Assembly (NCBI GenBank): GCA_010015655.1
Contig: ML976705.1
Coordinates: forward strand, 235,448 to 299,447
Direction: 5' to 3'
Length of the DNA stretch: 64,000 nucleotides
Origin: Bimuria novae-zelandiae CBS 107.79
Lineage: Eukaryota > Ascomycota > Dothideomycetes > Pleosporales > Didymosphaeriaceae
The first letter of the stretch is position 1; every line of letters begins with the position of its first letter. Both the position numbers and the translations under genes were made by a program. The notes under the pieces were generated by a model. The model was not told the DNA's origin. It did not search any database and worked only from the letters and a program-made list of their open reading frames with translations. This document shows positions 35,178 to 45,731 of the stretch, piece after piece.

Positions 35178-35267
35178 CACGATAACCCTTAAGGATAATA
35201 GCAAGGTATCGTTTAAGAGAATAAATTCATGTACGGCATCCGATTGTACGGAAAAATAGGTGGGGTC

Positions 35268-35335
35268 AAATGACGCGCAGGAAGCGATTACCTAACAAGC
35301 GCCCAGATCACATGTGTAGCGGGATTTTACGAAAC
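35268..35335 (-). repeat. Right terminal inverted repeat of the transposon
   Basis: Reverse complement of the left end, see the paired repeat at 31929..31996. Confidence 0.92.
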
Positions 35336-35513
35336 CACCGATATCCCATGAAGCGTTAGTCGGACACGGGAATGCCATACCCGTACTTGTCTCCTTAAGT
35401 GCAGTGCAGTCACCCCAGGTTAGCAAGCTGGATTTCGCGTTCCCTACCAACCATGGAGTAAGCCTCATTTGAGAATCCTACATGAGCAGAGGATTAAGAT
35501 TGTATTGTGTTGT

Positions 35514-36764
35514 CTACTCGTTCCAGACCACCGCCGAGAGCCCATCTTCCTCGCCAGCGCGACCGGGAGTCGCGACCTGAACACTCGCAACCAAGCTGCC
35601 CAACTTTCCAGTTGCCGGATCGCGGTTTATAATGGCGACATTGGAGCTCGTCTGCCCGCCGACCGCTACCAGCGTACCCGCCTTGTTGATCTCAAAAGTT
35701 CTGGGGTAGTATGCGTACGCATTCGCCGCCTCCAGCCAGGTGATTTTTCCGGTCGCAGGATCGATCTTGTATGTTGCGATTGAATCATTTTGGCTGCCAA
35801 ATGTTTGGTCTGCACGGTTTGCTGCGTATAGGAAATTTCCAAACGTGCGTAGCTCAGCTGCCTTGGTTGTTGGGCCGCCCTTGGTACCTGGAGCATAGGT
35901 CGAGAGCGTCTGCAGCTTGGTGAGCGAGATACAGCCGCCGGCACCGCTAGGGTACGTGATGTTCCATGAAGAGACGGAGTTGCCCAGTTCGTTGAGAGTG
36001 TACAGTATCTGAGGCTGGGTTGAATCAGGCTTTGTCCAGAAGAACTGCCCGTGGCGAGGCCCATCACCAGGATCAGCCTTTCCAGATCCGCACGACGTGA
36101 GTGTACCGCTGTTAGCATCGATACTAAAGATGCGGATGAGATCGGCACCTAGGTCTGGCACAAGCATGAACTTTCCGGTCGGATCGAGTAACGCTTCGTG
36201 AGGATGAGCAACATCTTGACGTGAATTGGGACCTTTCTGCGCCAGAGTGAACTTTAACGTCGACAAAGGCTTGGTGCTACCGGAAAGAGGAAGCTTGTAC
36301 GTTGTAAGTGTAGAAGGCGAACTATTCTTGTAAGAATTTGGGAGCATATTGGGAGGAATGACTCACTATTCTACAGTAGCAACGAAGCCTTTTCCATCTG
36401 TTCCTCCGTACAACAGCCCATGAACAGAATTTCCGGTCGTCTTGGCTTGCGAGCCAAGGGTCAATTTCCCGTCACTGCCAACAGAATATTTCGCGATGAA
36501 GCCGCTTCCATTCCACGATTCATCGAAGCAGTAGAGAGTCTTGTCAGCAGAGTACAGTTCGAGCCACGCCGGCGTAGTACCGCATCCCGTTACTGGCGAC
36601 CCAACGGTAAGGCTGCCAGCACTACCGCTAGGAGTGAATGTCAGGGTGAACAGTTTTCCGGTGTAATGGGAGGCGATCAGTGTCGCCGGGGACGCGGTGG
36701 GTGCCGTAGAACCTCCCGGCACGAAGCTGAGGCCAGCTAGTAAAGACAATGACGCTCGATACAT
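35514..36764 (-). CDS. Secreted lactonase-family seven-bladed beta-propeller protein
   Basis: Member of the fungal 6-phosphogluconolactonase / carboxy-cis,cis-muconate cyclase-like propeller family (Pfam lactonase, PF10282). Exons 36367..36764 and 35514..36321 with a 45-nt intron (gtgagtc donor, gaatag acceptor); 401 residues. A signal peptide (MYRASLSLLAGLSFVPGGSTA) opens the protein. Typical strand motifs are HPHEALLDPTGKFMLVPDLG (the conserved Hx-P-h-A-x-x-D-P-xG block), DLIRIFSIDANSGTL, then GDGPRHGQF, ILYTLNELGNSVSSWNI and YPRTFEINKAGTLVAVGGQ. These correspond to the repeated PHG/DPTG/VPD pattern of the family. The true substrate of the secreted fungal members is not known; the name lactonase is by family only. 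It lies 180 bp from the right end of the transposon, which did not interrupt it. Confidence 0.9.
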
Positions 36765-37506
36765 GGTGGCTGAATAGAAGGACGGGTTTCGTTTGTGGCT
36801 CCGGCCTTGGAACTTGGAGAGGCTGTGCGATCTTTATGTGGCTGCTGGCCCTAGAGAGGCGGTTTTGCGGGGTTTGCTCCATAGTGATTGACCTGATCTA
36901 TTGTATTAACCGACACATTGGATCGCCGTGGTGTTCTGGGCTCTATCCTCGCACACAAGGATGGAGTGGCACGCTCGGCACATTAAAGATTCATGTATAT
37001 TGAAAGTGTGCAAGGATGTCGAAACACCGAATATCCAACTTGATCAATGATTCTGCGAGACTGGGTAGAAGAGAGCTCGTGACAGCAAACTTTTGGATCT
37101 CAAAACGTGGCTGCTAGGATCCCGGATATGTAGGCTAATTGCAGGACGACGCTTTGGTATTACTGGCAGCTGGAGGGAAGGGGAAGTCATCGGTCCGCAC
37201 ATCCGCGAATGATCTTATGGCGCAAGATGTTGCCCATAGCTAGGGCATACTCCACTTGATGGGCAGAAGCGTGAGTGGGCCATTGAATGTAGGGCGGCGA
37301 GATGTGTCAAAATGCCATGACGTTCTCAAGCCAAGTGTTCTCGAGATCTTTGGATAGCCACCAAGCTCTTTGTGGCGTAGCGCGAACGGGTCTTCAGCCT
37401 CATACAGATCTCAACCTCCACAGTGCTCGTTGAACGCAAATACTGAAGCTGGCTTGCTTCGCTCACATTACTAGTCTATGATCCTGAGATGGTCAGCATG
37501 AACTTA
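36765..37506. other. Intergenic region upstream of the lactonase gene
   Basis: Promoter side of the lactonase gene. No gene, TATA box or repeat recognised. Confidence 0.45.
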
Positions 37507-38212
37507 TTATCGGGAAGAATTACATTGTATATTCGGAAATAATTATGTTCGGGAAGAAGTACATTGTACATTCGGCAAGAAAGTATGATCGGAAAGAATT
37601 ACCCTGTACATTCGGCAAGAATGTATGATCGGAAAGAATTACACTGTACGCTCGGAAGAAAATACGGTAGGAAGATTTTAAACGCCAGAAAGAACTCATA
37701 TTCGGTAAGGATCTCCCAATTATCTTCGGCAATAGCTATGCTCGGAAAGAATCCTACCACGCATAGATGTAGGGTCGGAAAAAGTTATCATTGGGAAAAA
37801 CAAAGAACTGGAAAGAACTGCAGTCGGAAAGAAGCATGGGAAGATATCAAGAGTCAGAGAGAATTATCGTCGGAAGAAACTCTATTCAGCAATAACTTAC
37901 AGCCGGAACGTATTATGCTTAGAAAGTATTACAGTCGGAAGAAACTCTAGCCAACAGGAATCACTGTCGGAAAGAATGCATAATCGGAAACAATACATGA
38001 TCGGAAAGAACCACCATCGGAAAGTACTATCACCGGAAGAAACTAATGGCCGGAAAGAACACAGGGCCGACAGACCTTGTGATCGAAGAGAGTGGATAAT
38101 TAGAAAGAACTATGATCGGAAAGAGCCACCATCGGAAGAAACTAACCATCAGAAACAACTATACCCGGAAAGAAAGTATGGCCAGCAAGAACTATGGTCG
38201 GAAGAAAAGTAG
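37507..38212. repeat. Degenerate minisatellite of TCGGAAAGAA-type units
   Basis: About 40 units of the kind tcggaaagaactatga recur at 16-20 base spacing over 0.7 kb, for example around 37587, 37628, 37740, 37980, 38000 and 38115. The core CGGAA(A)GAA is well kept and the 6-8 bases between cores vary. A longer unit of about 41 bases, with an additional ttcggcaagaa, is repeated twice at 37560..37640. The open frames in this block simply follow the repeat. Confidence 0.9.
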
Positions 38213-38480
38213 CATAACCCGCCAGTCCAAGCATCTCTGTCTGCACGAAGCTATTCTACCAAGCGCTGGGTATCAAAGCGGGAGGGAGGTCGGGTGTGGA
38301 GGTAGGTCACAGTGCAGACATATATTTAAATTGGTGCTACCAAATACTGCGTGGTTCGTGACGCTTACGCTGCGACGACCTGCTTCGCTATGACGATAGA
38401 CTATGCTTTCAACTAGACGATGCAAACGCAAGACGCCAAGATTATGACTTTGCTCCAGACAGACGGGCGTCGTCAAGACT

Positions 38481-39947
38481 CTACCTCACAACAGGCCTCA
38501 CAGCCCCCTCTGCGACCCACTTCCCAGTAAACCTCTCCTCCAGCACCCTCAACTTCGAGAAGAAAACATCATCATCCACATACGCGCCCTTGAGCCACCT
38601 CTCCCCCTTCGTCGCGTCAAACGCCCGCCTCGCGTGCAGCACCCGCCTATTATCGAAAATAACACACTCGCCCTCGTTCAGCCTGTACTCGAACAGATTA
38701 TCCTCCGCTGACAGCAACTTCTCATACGCATGCGAGGCAGCGAGGTAGTTCCTCAACGCAGGAGACGAGGTGCCGATACGGGCTTCAAAGGGGGCCTGGA
38801 ACGGCGGTGACCAGTTTACGCGGTGGAGCGCGAGGTTCGTGGGCTCAGAGTACTTGGGGTAGGGATGGGTCTCGATGGTGGGGCGGGTGTTGTGGTAGTG
38901 ATACTCTTTGTGGTGGTAGTGGTAGGTTACGGGGAAGGTACATAGCGTGCGGAAATGGGATTTGGAAACATCGTGGAGCTTTTGCGCGGCGTGGAAGGCG
39001 TCGCTGAAGAAGGATTCGCCGCCTGGTGTGCGGGCGCGTAGGGAGTGTAGGAGCTGGAGGTGCGGCGGGTTGGAGGTGTAGAGGAGGTCCATGTGTAGGC
39101 CGAGGAACTGCGGCGTGTATGCGATGTTTTCGGCTTTGGGCTTGGAGCGGACGTCCCAGGTGCGGCCGTAGAAGGTGTCTTTGAGCGTGCCTATTCGGGA
39201 GGCAATGTCTACGACTGACACTTCGGATCCGGGCACGTTGCAGAGAAAGAGCAGCCCATACTTGTTCAGGTGGCTGAGCGCGTCGAATAGCACTTCATCC
39301 TCTCCCATCCAGTCTTCGTAATCGACCCACTTGTTGTTCTTGGTTATTGTGTCCCTATCCCATAGTACTCTGTCGTCGTGCCGGAAGCCGCCTCTGAGTT
39401 CCACCTCTGTGTTCAGCGCCCGCCGTAGCCAATCGAGGGAGTGTCTCGTGCGATGCTCCGCGTCATACCCTGGCACGTCATTCTGCCACTCGACTTCTAT
39501 CATCCAGCCCTTGTCTGTATCTTCGACTATTCGAGAGGTTCCTTCAATCTTTTGCGGGATATCCGACGTCTGAAAGAGCTTCTGCTTGCTGTGTGGATCG
39601 ACGCATCGTGGGCAGGTGCAGCTGTCGCGCAGAAAAACGGTATCAAACTCTCGCGGGCTATCGTCAATGCTAACCGCAACCGTCTTCACGGGATACTCAT
39701 CGAACTGTCTAGCATTTGCGGCGCTGTGGACGACTTTCTCTGGTGGTCTGGGCGAGGGATGGTATTCGCGGGTGGGCGTAGGTAGTGCGGGGCTTTCTTC
39801 CTCAGGCCTTGGGCGCCTCTTCACCGTTGAAGGGCCGCTGAATATGGAATTCAGGAAGGTTCTCCGCTTGCATGTTGGTGTGCTAGCACGGACAGCATGT
39901 TGGGATGCGGATCTGACGGTCAGACGGGTGGTGGTGATCAGGGACAT
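38481..39947 (-). CDS. Gamma-butyrobetaine hydroxylase-like Fe(II)/2-oxoglutarate dioxygenase
   Basis: TauD/TfdA-fold dioxygenase of the carnitine-synthesis type (gamma-butyrobetaine or trimethyllysine hydroxylase). Single exon, 488 residues. A mitochondrial-type N-terminus, basic and hydroxylated without acidic residues for 40 residues (MSLITTTRLTVRSASQHAVR), precedes the small N-terminal zinc domain with FLRDSCTCPRCVDP (C110, C112, C115 and a later His). The catalytic domain has the iron ligands H285-x-D287 in FLGLHMDLLY and H438 in FDNRRVLHARRAF, and the downstream Arg that binds 2-oxoglutarate. The DTFYGRTWDVRSKP segment is typical for this family. The exact substrate cannot be read from sequence; fungi have several paralogues. 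It is head-to-head with TPC1, another mitochondrial gene. Confidence 0.9.
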   Translation of the reverse strand: MSLITTTRLTVRSASQHAVRASTPTCKRRTFLNSIFSGPSTVKRRPRPEEESPALPTPTREYHPSPRPPEKVVHSAANARQFDEYPVKTVAVSIDDSPREFDTVFLRDSCTCPRCVDPHSKQKLFQTSDIPQKIEGTSRIVEDTDKGWMIEVEWQNDVPGYDAEHRTRHSLDWLRRALNTEVELRGGFRHDDRVLWDRDTITKNNKWVDYEDWMGEDEVLFDALSHLNKYGLLFLCNVPGSEVSVVDIASRIGTLKDTFYGRTWDVRSKPKAENIAYTPQFLGLHMDLLYTSNPPHLQLLHSLRARTPGGESFFSDAFHAAQKLHDVSKSHFRTLCTFPVTYHYHHKEYHYHNTRPTIETHPYPKYSEPTNLALHRVNWSPPFQAPFEARIGTSSPALRNYLAASHAYEKLLSAEDNLFEYRLNEGECVIFDNRRVLHARRAFDATKGERWLKGAYVDDDVFFSKLRVLEERFTGKWVAEGAVRPVVR

Positions 39948-40126
39948 GACGGGATGACGAGGGCTGCTAATCGATAGCCAGGGCGGTCCAGTGCCTTTTC
40001 ACACGAGTGGGCGCCTTTGACCCGAGGTAACAAACAACACGCGCTCCTGTTCTTTCCCGCCCGCCCATAGCCTTTATTGCAGGCTGGTCGAGACTGCGTG
40101 CTAGCGCTGGCTCGTTGACTAGACGC
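39948..40126. promoter_or_regulatory. Bidirectional promoter, dioxygenase and TPC1
   Basis: Only 179 bp separate the two divergent ATGs, so both core promoters must lie here. No TATA box is evident. Confidence 0.6.
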
Positions 40127-41204
40127 ATGTCTGGGGAGGTCACGCAGCTCAAGCATGAGGTTTGTAGACCCGCTCAAGTGCATCTACACCGCAACACTAT
40201 TAATGCGAGTGAATAGGGCTCACAGCTGCAAGTCGTGGCCGCGGGTGCCATCGCAGGCCTCGTCTCCCGGTACGCATTCTCCCTTCTACCTACGAGTATC
40301 GTTTACTAACACGATATGAAGCTTCGTGATCGCACCCCTCGACGTCATCAAGATCCGCCTCCAGCTCCAGGTCCACTCATTGTCCGACCCCCTAAGCACG
40401 CGCGGCATCAATGGGCCTACCTACAAAGGGACCTTCGGCACGCTCAAGTACATCCTCCGCGAGGAAGGCATCACGGGACTATGGAAGGGAAACATACCGG
40501 CCGAGGCCATGTACCTGTGCTATGGCAGCGTGCAATTCTCCGCCTACAAGTACATCTCGAATGTACTGGAGTCGATGCCGCAACCGTACGCCCTCCATGG
40601 CTCGGCGGTCTCCTTCATCAGCGGTGCTGCAGCCGGCGCATGTGCGACCACGGCCACATACCCTCTCGATCTGCTGCGGACGCGGTTTGCAGCACAGGGA
40701 ACAGACCGCGTCTACACTTCCATTGTGGCCTCGCTTCGTCACATTGCAGAACACGAAGGGCCAACGGGTTTCTTTCGCGGCCTGGGCGCCGGCGTCAGCC
40801 AGATTGTGCCCTACATGGGCCTCTTCTTTTCCAGCTACGAGACCTTGAAGCCTGTCATGGCAAATTCACCGGTTCCTCTCCCATTTGGTAGCTCGGATGC
40901 TGCTGCCGGCGTCATAGCGAGTGTGCTGTCCAAGACGGCCGTCTATCCGCTCGATACGACACGGAAGCGACTACAAGTACAGGGCCCCATGCGGTCGAGA
41001 TATGTGCACCGCAACATACCCATGTACACGGGCGTGATCGGCACCCTGGCAACCATAGCGAAGAACGAGGGAACGCGGGGACTGTATCGCGGTTTGACGG
41101 TGAGCTTGCTGAAGGCGGCACCGGCAAGTGCCGTCACCGTGTGGACATATGAGAGGGCCATGGCCGCAATGTTGGTACTAGAGGAGAGGATGGCCGTGGA
41201 GTAA
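40127..41204 (+). CDS. tpc1: Mitochondrial thiamine pyrophosphate carrier
   Basis: Mitochondrial carrier family protein that brings thiamine pyrophosphate into the matrix. Exons 40127..40159, 40217..40269 and 40322..41204; introns of 57 and 52 nt; 322 residues. The short first exons complete the conserved N-terminus ([20 protein letters not shown]), which matches the ascomycete TPC1 start and fixes the ATG. Three carrier repeats each have the PxDxxKxR-type motif: [26 protein letters not shown] and [13 protein letters not shown], with the following G-x-x-x-x-YKG/W-G and RGLYRG elements. [11 protein letters not shown] after the first repeat is typical of TPC1 and separates it from other carriers. 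Length is normal. Confidence 0.94.
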
Positions 41205-41681
41205 CTAAGATGAGCTGCAGCTAATGATCTACGTGCATACTGGGTGTCATGCAAGCTCGTGTGCAAAGTCTAATCGTTGATGCTCGTTACTGGAAATGGC
41301 AAGATGCAGAAATTATGGCGATTGGTCTCGTACAGCAGCGTGCATCATGTCGAGGTGGTTGAGATGTAATCGGCGTCCTCAGCCGAGAAAGCAGCCAACC
41401 GGAGTGCGTGTCGAGTGCGGGAACTTCACCCTCGACGCTAATCCCTCCTCCAAAGGGTGTGCTCGAATTCTGTCCGAAGCTCCGAAGCGAGAACGAGCTC
41501 CCACGGCCACGGTTCGACGTTGCGGGGGAAACCTGCGTTCGTTCCGCGAGTGGCCTCTCTCCATCGAGCCACTGGTGGCGTGAGGGTGTTCCAAGGTTTC
41601 GCCAAAGCTCCCGCAGCGGGTCCAAAAATTATATGCTTCTGCGCCTGCTCTCTTCCCACGTCCACCCGGCCTTTCCGCACC
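41205..41681. other. Intergenic region
   Basis: 477 bp between tpc1 and the next co-oriented gene. Overlapping long open frames on both strands reflect high GC content; none shows a domain. Confidence 0.5.
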
Positions 41682-43719
41682 ATGAAGCGCAAGCACGATG
41701 CGCCGCTCAATGGCAAGTCCAAAAAGCGTGCCATCTCCGACGAGGCGGCGCATGGGAATTTCCGCAAGGGCCTGTTTGACTCTAAGTTGCTCGCCAGCTA
41801 CACCAACTACTACGCCAAGTCGCAACCGTACGTTCCTTCCTCGCGCAATTGAGCTCCTGCCGACAGTCTTCGCAGATACAAGCACGCCGTAATCCAGAAC
41901 CTCGTCGACGACCAACTCCTCCGCAATGTGCGCAACGAGATCCGCGAGCACATTTCCTTCACGCCGAAAGAGACGGACATCTACAAGATCCACCAGTCTG
42001 GCGATCTTGCCAACCTCGATGGCCTCGACGACGCAGCTCTCAAGCGCCTGCCTTCGCTTCTGACCCTGCGCGACTCGCTCTATTCGTCCGCGTTCCGCAA
42101 GTACCTGTCTTCGATAACTGGTTCTGGGCCACTGAGTGGAGTGAAGACAGACATGGCAGTGGTAGGTCGCGCAAGCTATTTATTGGGTTACTAGGTGCTA
42201 AACTAGGCAGAATGTGTACACGCCTGGGTGTCATCTCCTCTGCCACGACGACGTCATTGGTAGCCGCCGTGTGAGCTGGATTCTCTATCTACTCGACCCT
42301 GATCGACCGTGGAAGCCGGAGTGGGGTGGTGCGCTGCGCCTGTACCCGACTAAGGACCTGAAGACTGCGGAGGGAGACAATGTCAAGGTGCCACAGCCCG
42401 ATTTCACCGAGGTCATACCACCCGCGTGGAACCAGCTGTCCTTCTTTACCGTACAACCCGGGGAGAGCTTCCACGATGTTGAGGAAGTGTACAAGTGCGG
42501 TCCAGGCGAGACCGAGGAGGAGGAGGACGGCGGTCGCATCCGCATGGCCATTAGCGGCTGGTTTCACATTCCCCAAGAAGGCGAGGATGGCTTCGAGGAA
42601 GGGCTGGAGGAGAAACTTGCCGAGCGGAGTTCCCTCGCGCAATTGCAAGGCGGAAAGGCCGACGTGTTCGACGAACCGCAATCGCATTGGGTTGACAACC
42701 CGCACTGGGAGGCGCAAGCCAAAGCGCAGGACGACCAGATGACTGCTGACGAGATGGACTTTTTGCTGAAATACATGAACCCGAACTACCTCGTCCCGGA
42801 TACCGTCGAAGACATCACACGCCTCTTCTCGGACGAGTCGTCGGTGCGGTTAGCAGAGTTCTTGTCGCCCAAGTTCTGTGCGCGTCTCCGCGAATACCTG
42901 GAGTCGAAAGACCACGAGGAGCACCCAAGTCTGCCCACGAACCCGTTTTTCAAGGAGGAGTCCGAAGTGGGGGTCGCTCGTCCGCCGCACAAGCATCGCT
43001 TTCTCTACCGAAAAGCAGTCCAACCCATTCAAACCAGCTATCCTGAAAACGCCGCCCTGACGCCCTACGATGATCTCGTCGACGTCCTCTTCCCCCATCC
43101 TGCCTTCACCAAGTGGCTCTCCCTCGTCACCGGCATTACCTTGACAAGAAGCAACATCTTCGCCCGCCGCTTCCGCCGCGGCATGGATTACACGCTCGCG
43201 ACTGCGTACGAGGAGGAAGACCCGCAGCTCGAAGTCTGCCTGGGTATCACACCGTCCAAGGGCTGGGGTGACGAAGACGAGGAAGAAGAACCGCAACAGA
43301 ATGGTTTGTCCAGCAAGTCCAACGGCAAGGCCCCTGTCGCGAAACCCGAAGAAGAGGTCGGCGGGTATGAGATGTACATGGCAGGCGAGGAGGACGACGA
43401 CACCAAGACGGACAGCGGCGCGCCGGAACCGAGCACGTCCACGGGCGCTGGCCAGCGCCGCAAGGCCAAGGCTGACCCGGCCGTGTACAAGAGCGCGGCG
43501 GACGAGGACGACGACGGCATCTTGTTCAGTCAGCCTGCGGCGTGGAACAACCTAGCCATTGTCCTGCGGGATAGGCATGTGCTGCGCTTCACAAAGTACG
43601 TGAGTCGCGCGGCGCAGGGCGACCGGTGGGATATCTTAGGCGAGTATGGCGTTGAGTTTGGCGAGGACGAGGACGACGAGGATGAGGATGAGGCTGCGAT
43701 GGAGAGGAGTGATGCGTAA
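41682..43719 (+). CDS. Tpa1/Ofd1-type prolyl 3,4-dihydroxylase
   Basis: Fe(II)/2-oxoglutarate oxygenase that hydroxylates a prolyl residue of ribosomal protein uS12 in yeasts and is linked to translation termination and oxygen response. Exons 41682..41827, 41876..42161 and 42211..43719; introns of 48 and 49 nt; 646 residues. The N-terminus has a basic nuclear-type signal (MKRKHDAPLNGKSKKR). The catalytic domain shows NVYTPGCHLLCHDDVIGSRR with iron ligands H156-x-D158, the strand WGGALRLYP, PAWNQLSFFTVQPGESFHDV (third ligand His) and RIRMAISGWFH (2-oxoglutarate Arg). The second half is the Ofd1 C-terminal domain (FLSPKFCARLREYL, ITLTRSNIFARRFRRGMDYT), interrupted by two acidic low-complexity inserts (DEDEEEEPQQ, GEEDDDTKT) and ending in a DEDDEDEDE tail. 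Family certain; substrate by homology. Confidence 0.93.
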
Positions 43720-44252
43720 GGTGGAGGGTAATTTATGTGTTTCCTTGAGACGAATCTCCTAGCTGGAAAAGGCGGTATTCTGTGTATAGATCACGATATG
43801 ACGAGAGGGATATGAATGCATTTTGGTGTTTTTTGTTTTATCTTTCGGTTTTGTCGTGTGCAATAACCTTTATTCTCGAGCTAATGGATACAAATTAGCA
43901 CCTATTCTACCTAGAAGTCCATGATGCCAGGCTAATGTCGACATGCCCGAAGTTCCACAACAAGCGCGAGGGCCACGAGACGTCATAGTAATGTCTTGCT
44001 CCAACACGGTATGTAAGTAATCGCCGCATATGAGTCACCAAATAATAACAGCCAGAGGTAAAGAAAGCGTCATCCCAAACGAGCAGGTGTAGTGACGAAG
44101 CTGGGAGCGATTCCAAACGCGGGGTAGCGTATCCGCTCACATCTTACTCCACGTGCGAGTCATACTTGCTTCCCCCTTCACTATAAAAGATCTCCCCCGA
44201 TCTGAAAGAGCTTGGAATAATATACACTTGAACCATTGTACTACCACAGAAT
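43720..44252. other. Intergenic region with the iminopeptidase promoter
   Basis: 533 bp. A TATA-like box is annotated separately. Nothing else is recognised. Confidence 0.5.
44181..44189 (+). promoter_or_regulatory. Putative TATA box of the iminopeptidase gene
   Basis: The sequence ctataaaag lies 64 bases before the ATG at 44253, in a pyrimidine-rich context (cttcccccttca just upstream). Distance and context suit a fungal core promoter. Confidence 0.5.
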
Positions 44253-45479
44253 ATGGCCCGAGCACCGCCCGTCACCGGCTACGAGCACGACGACGCCTGG
44301 GACGAAGGCTATCTCAAAGTCGACGACATGCACGAGATCTTCTACCAACAGTATGGAAAGAAGGATGGGAAGCCTGGTAAATCTCTACCTCTCACACCCA
44401 CCATCTCTTCTACCTATACATGGTATAAAAGTCTCCATCCCTGACCCATCTCTTCTACCTATACACGGTATAAAAGTCTCTATCCCTGACGTCTGACATT
44501 TCGCCCGAAGCTATCTTCCTCCACGGCGGCCCCGGCGGCCACACCTCCAAGTCCAACACCGCATTCTTCCCCCCCGCGCTCTACCGCGTCGTCCTCCTCG
44601 ACCAGCGCGGCTGCGGCCGCTCCCGGCCCAACGCGTGCACTGCTAATAACACTACCTGGCACCTTGTCGCGGATATCGAGGCGCTGCGCGCGCATCTTGA
44701 CATTGCGAAGTGGGCACTCGTCTTTGGGGGTAGCTGGGGCTCTACGCTCGCGCTTGCGTACGCCCAACGTCATCCTTCGGCTGTGGGCAGTCTCGTGCTG
44801 CGCGGCATCTTCACAGTGCGCGCTGCGGAGTTGGCCTGGAACTTCTCGCCTTGCGGGGCACCTACTTTATTCCCTGATAAGTTTGAGGAATTTGTTGATT
44901 TTCTACCGCAAGAGGAGAGGGGGGATGTGAGGGGAGCTTATTATAAGCGACTAATGAGTGAAGATGAGAGTGTGAGCCATCCAGCCGCGCGGGCGTGGAA
45001 TAAGTGGGAGCTCAGCGCCTCGACGCTGTATCCGCCCACCGAGGAGAAATTGGCGCAGCTGGAGGATCCGACGTGGTTGCTTGCGCATGCGCGGATGGAG
45101 ATGCACTATTTCGCCAATAAAGCTTGGTTGGAGGAGGGACAGTTGCTGCGCCCTGAGAATGTGGATAGGATTAGGGGGATTCCTGGTGAGTTCCTGACAT
45201 CCATCACGAGGAGATGAAGACCTAATGCGCTGGGCGTATAGCTACGATTGTCCAGGGCAGGTACGACGTCGTGTGTCCGCCTATCACGGCGTGGGACCTG
45301 CATAAGGCGTGGCCGGAGTCGCGGCTTTACTGGTCGGACGATGCGGGTCATGCTGCTACGGTACGTTCCTCTCACCTGCTGGTTTTTCGGGGGAAGTGGT
45401 GTTGATGTGAAACTAGGAGCCGACCACGAAGAAGAAACTCATTGAAGTGTGCGAGGAGTATGCAAAATTGGACGTCTGA
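44253..45479 (+). CDS. Proline iminopeptidase (S33 family)
   Basis: Serine peptidase of the alpha/beta-hydrolase fold that releases N-terminal proline. Exons 44253..44376, 44511..45185, 45242..45360 and 45417..45479; introns of 134, 56 and 56 nt; 326 residues. The oxyanion segment IFLHGGPGG is rebuilt across the first intron; LLDQRGCGRS follows; the nucleophile is Ser116 in FGGSWGSTLALAYA. The catalytic Asp is in GRYDVVCPP and the His in DDAGHAAT, the latter directly before the last intron. LVLRGIF after the nucleophile and the cap domain (HYFANKAW) are typical. Length matches bacterial-type iminopeptidases (about 315-330). The first intron is unusually long because it contains a 45-bp tandem duplication. 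Confidence 0.93.
44401..44490. repeat. Tandem duplication of 45 bp inside an intron
   Basis: Units 44401..44445 and 44446..44490 differ at only two bases (both C/T). They lie wholly within intron 1 of the iminopeptidase gene and include a repeated tataaaag. Confidence 0.95.
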
Positions 45480-45731
45480 TGGCGTTGGTCGATCTGTCGC
45501 AGTAATCGTCGGATTCAAGGAGATAATCGAATGTTTGGATTGCTCTGTCACACTTGTATTAGTACCCCCTTATCAGCCTTTGAATATGAAATGTGATCGT
45601 TGAGTCCCTAATGCAAACATGACCTGTCAAGGCGAGGGCATGGCATTTCTCAAGAAACAATTCGAGAAATATATACAATGAACACATGTATCTTTAAACT
45701 CCACGCCATGCATCCCTCGCACAATCACGCC
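45480..45731. other. Convergent 3' flanks
   Basis: 252 bp between the ends of two convergent genes; nothing else seen. Confidence 0.5.

Larger units (their letters stand above)
31929..35335. mobile_element. RIP-degraded DNA transposon with 68-bp terminal inverted repeats
   Basis: A 3.4 kb class II element. Its ends are inverted copies starting gtttcgtaaaatcccgctac; 55 of 68 bases match and the outer 28 are identical. The interior is strongly AT-rich and full of TA dinucleotides, unlike the flanks, which is the footprint of RIP (CpA to TpA). It carries two convergent broken genes: a transposase of Tc1/IS630 type on the plus strand and an unrelated gene on the minus strand. No clear TA target duplication remains directly next to the ends. 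Confidence 0.9.

Noticed and set aside
37507..38212. CRISPR array
   Set aside because: The genome is fungal, spacers are only 6-8 bases, and the repeat core is too short and variable.
37564..38393. Lys/Arg/Glu-rich proteins on the plus strand
   Set aside because: They translate the TCGGAAAGAA minisatellite and change frame with the spacers.
41287..41993. Long minus-strand open frames opposite the Tpa1/Ofd1 gene start
   Set aside because: Shadows of the GC-rich coding strand; the plus-strand gene has full family support.
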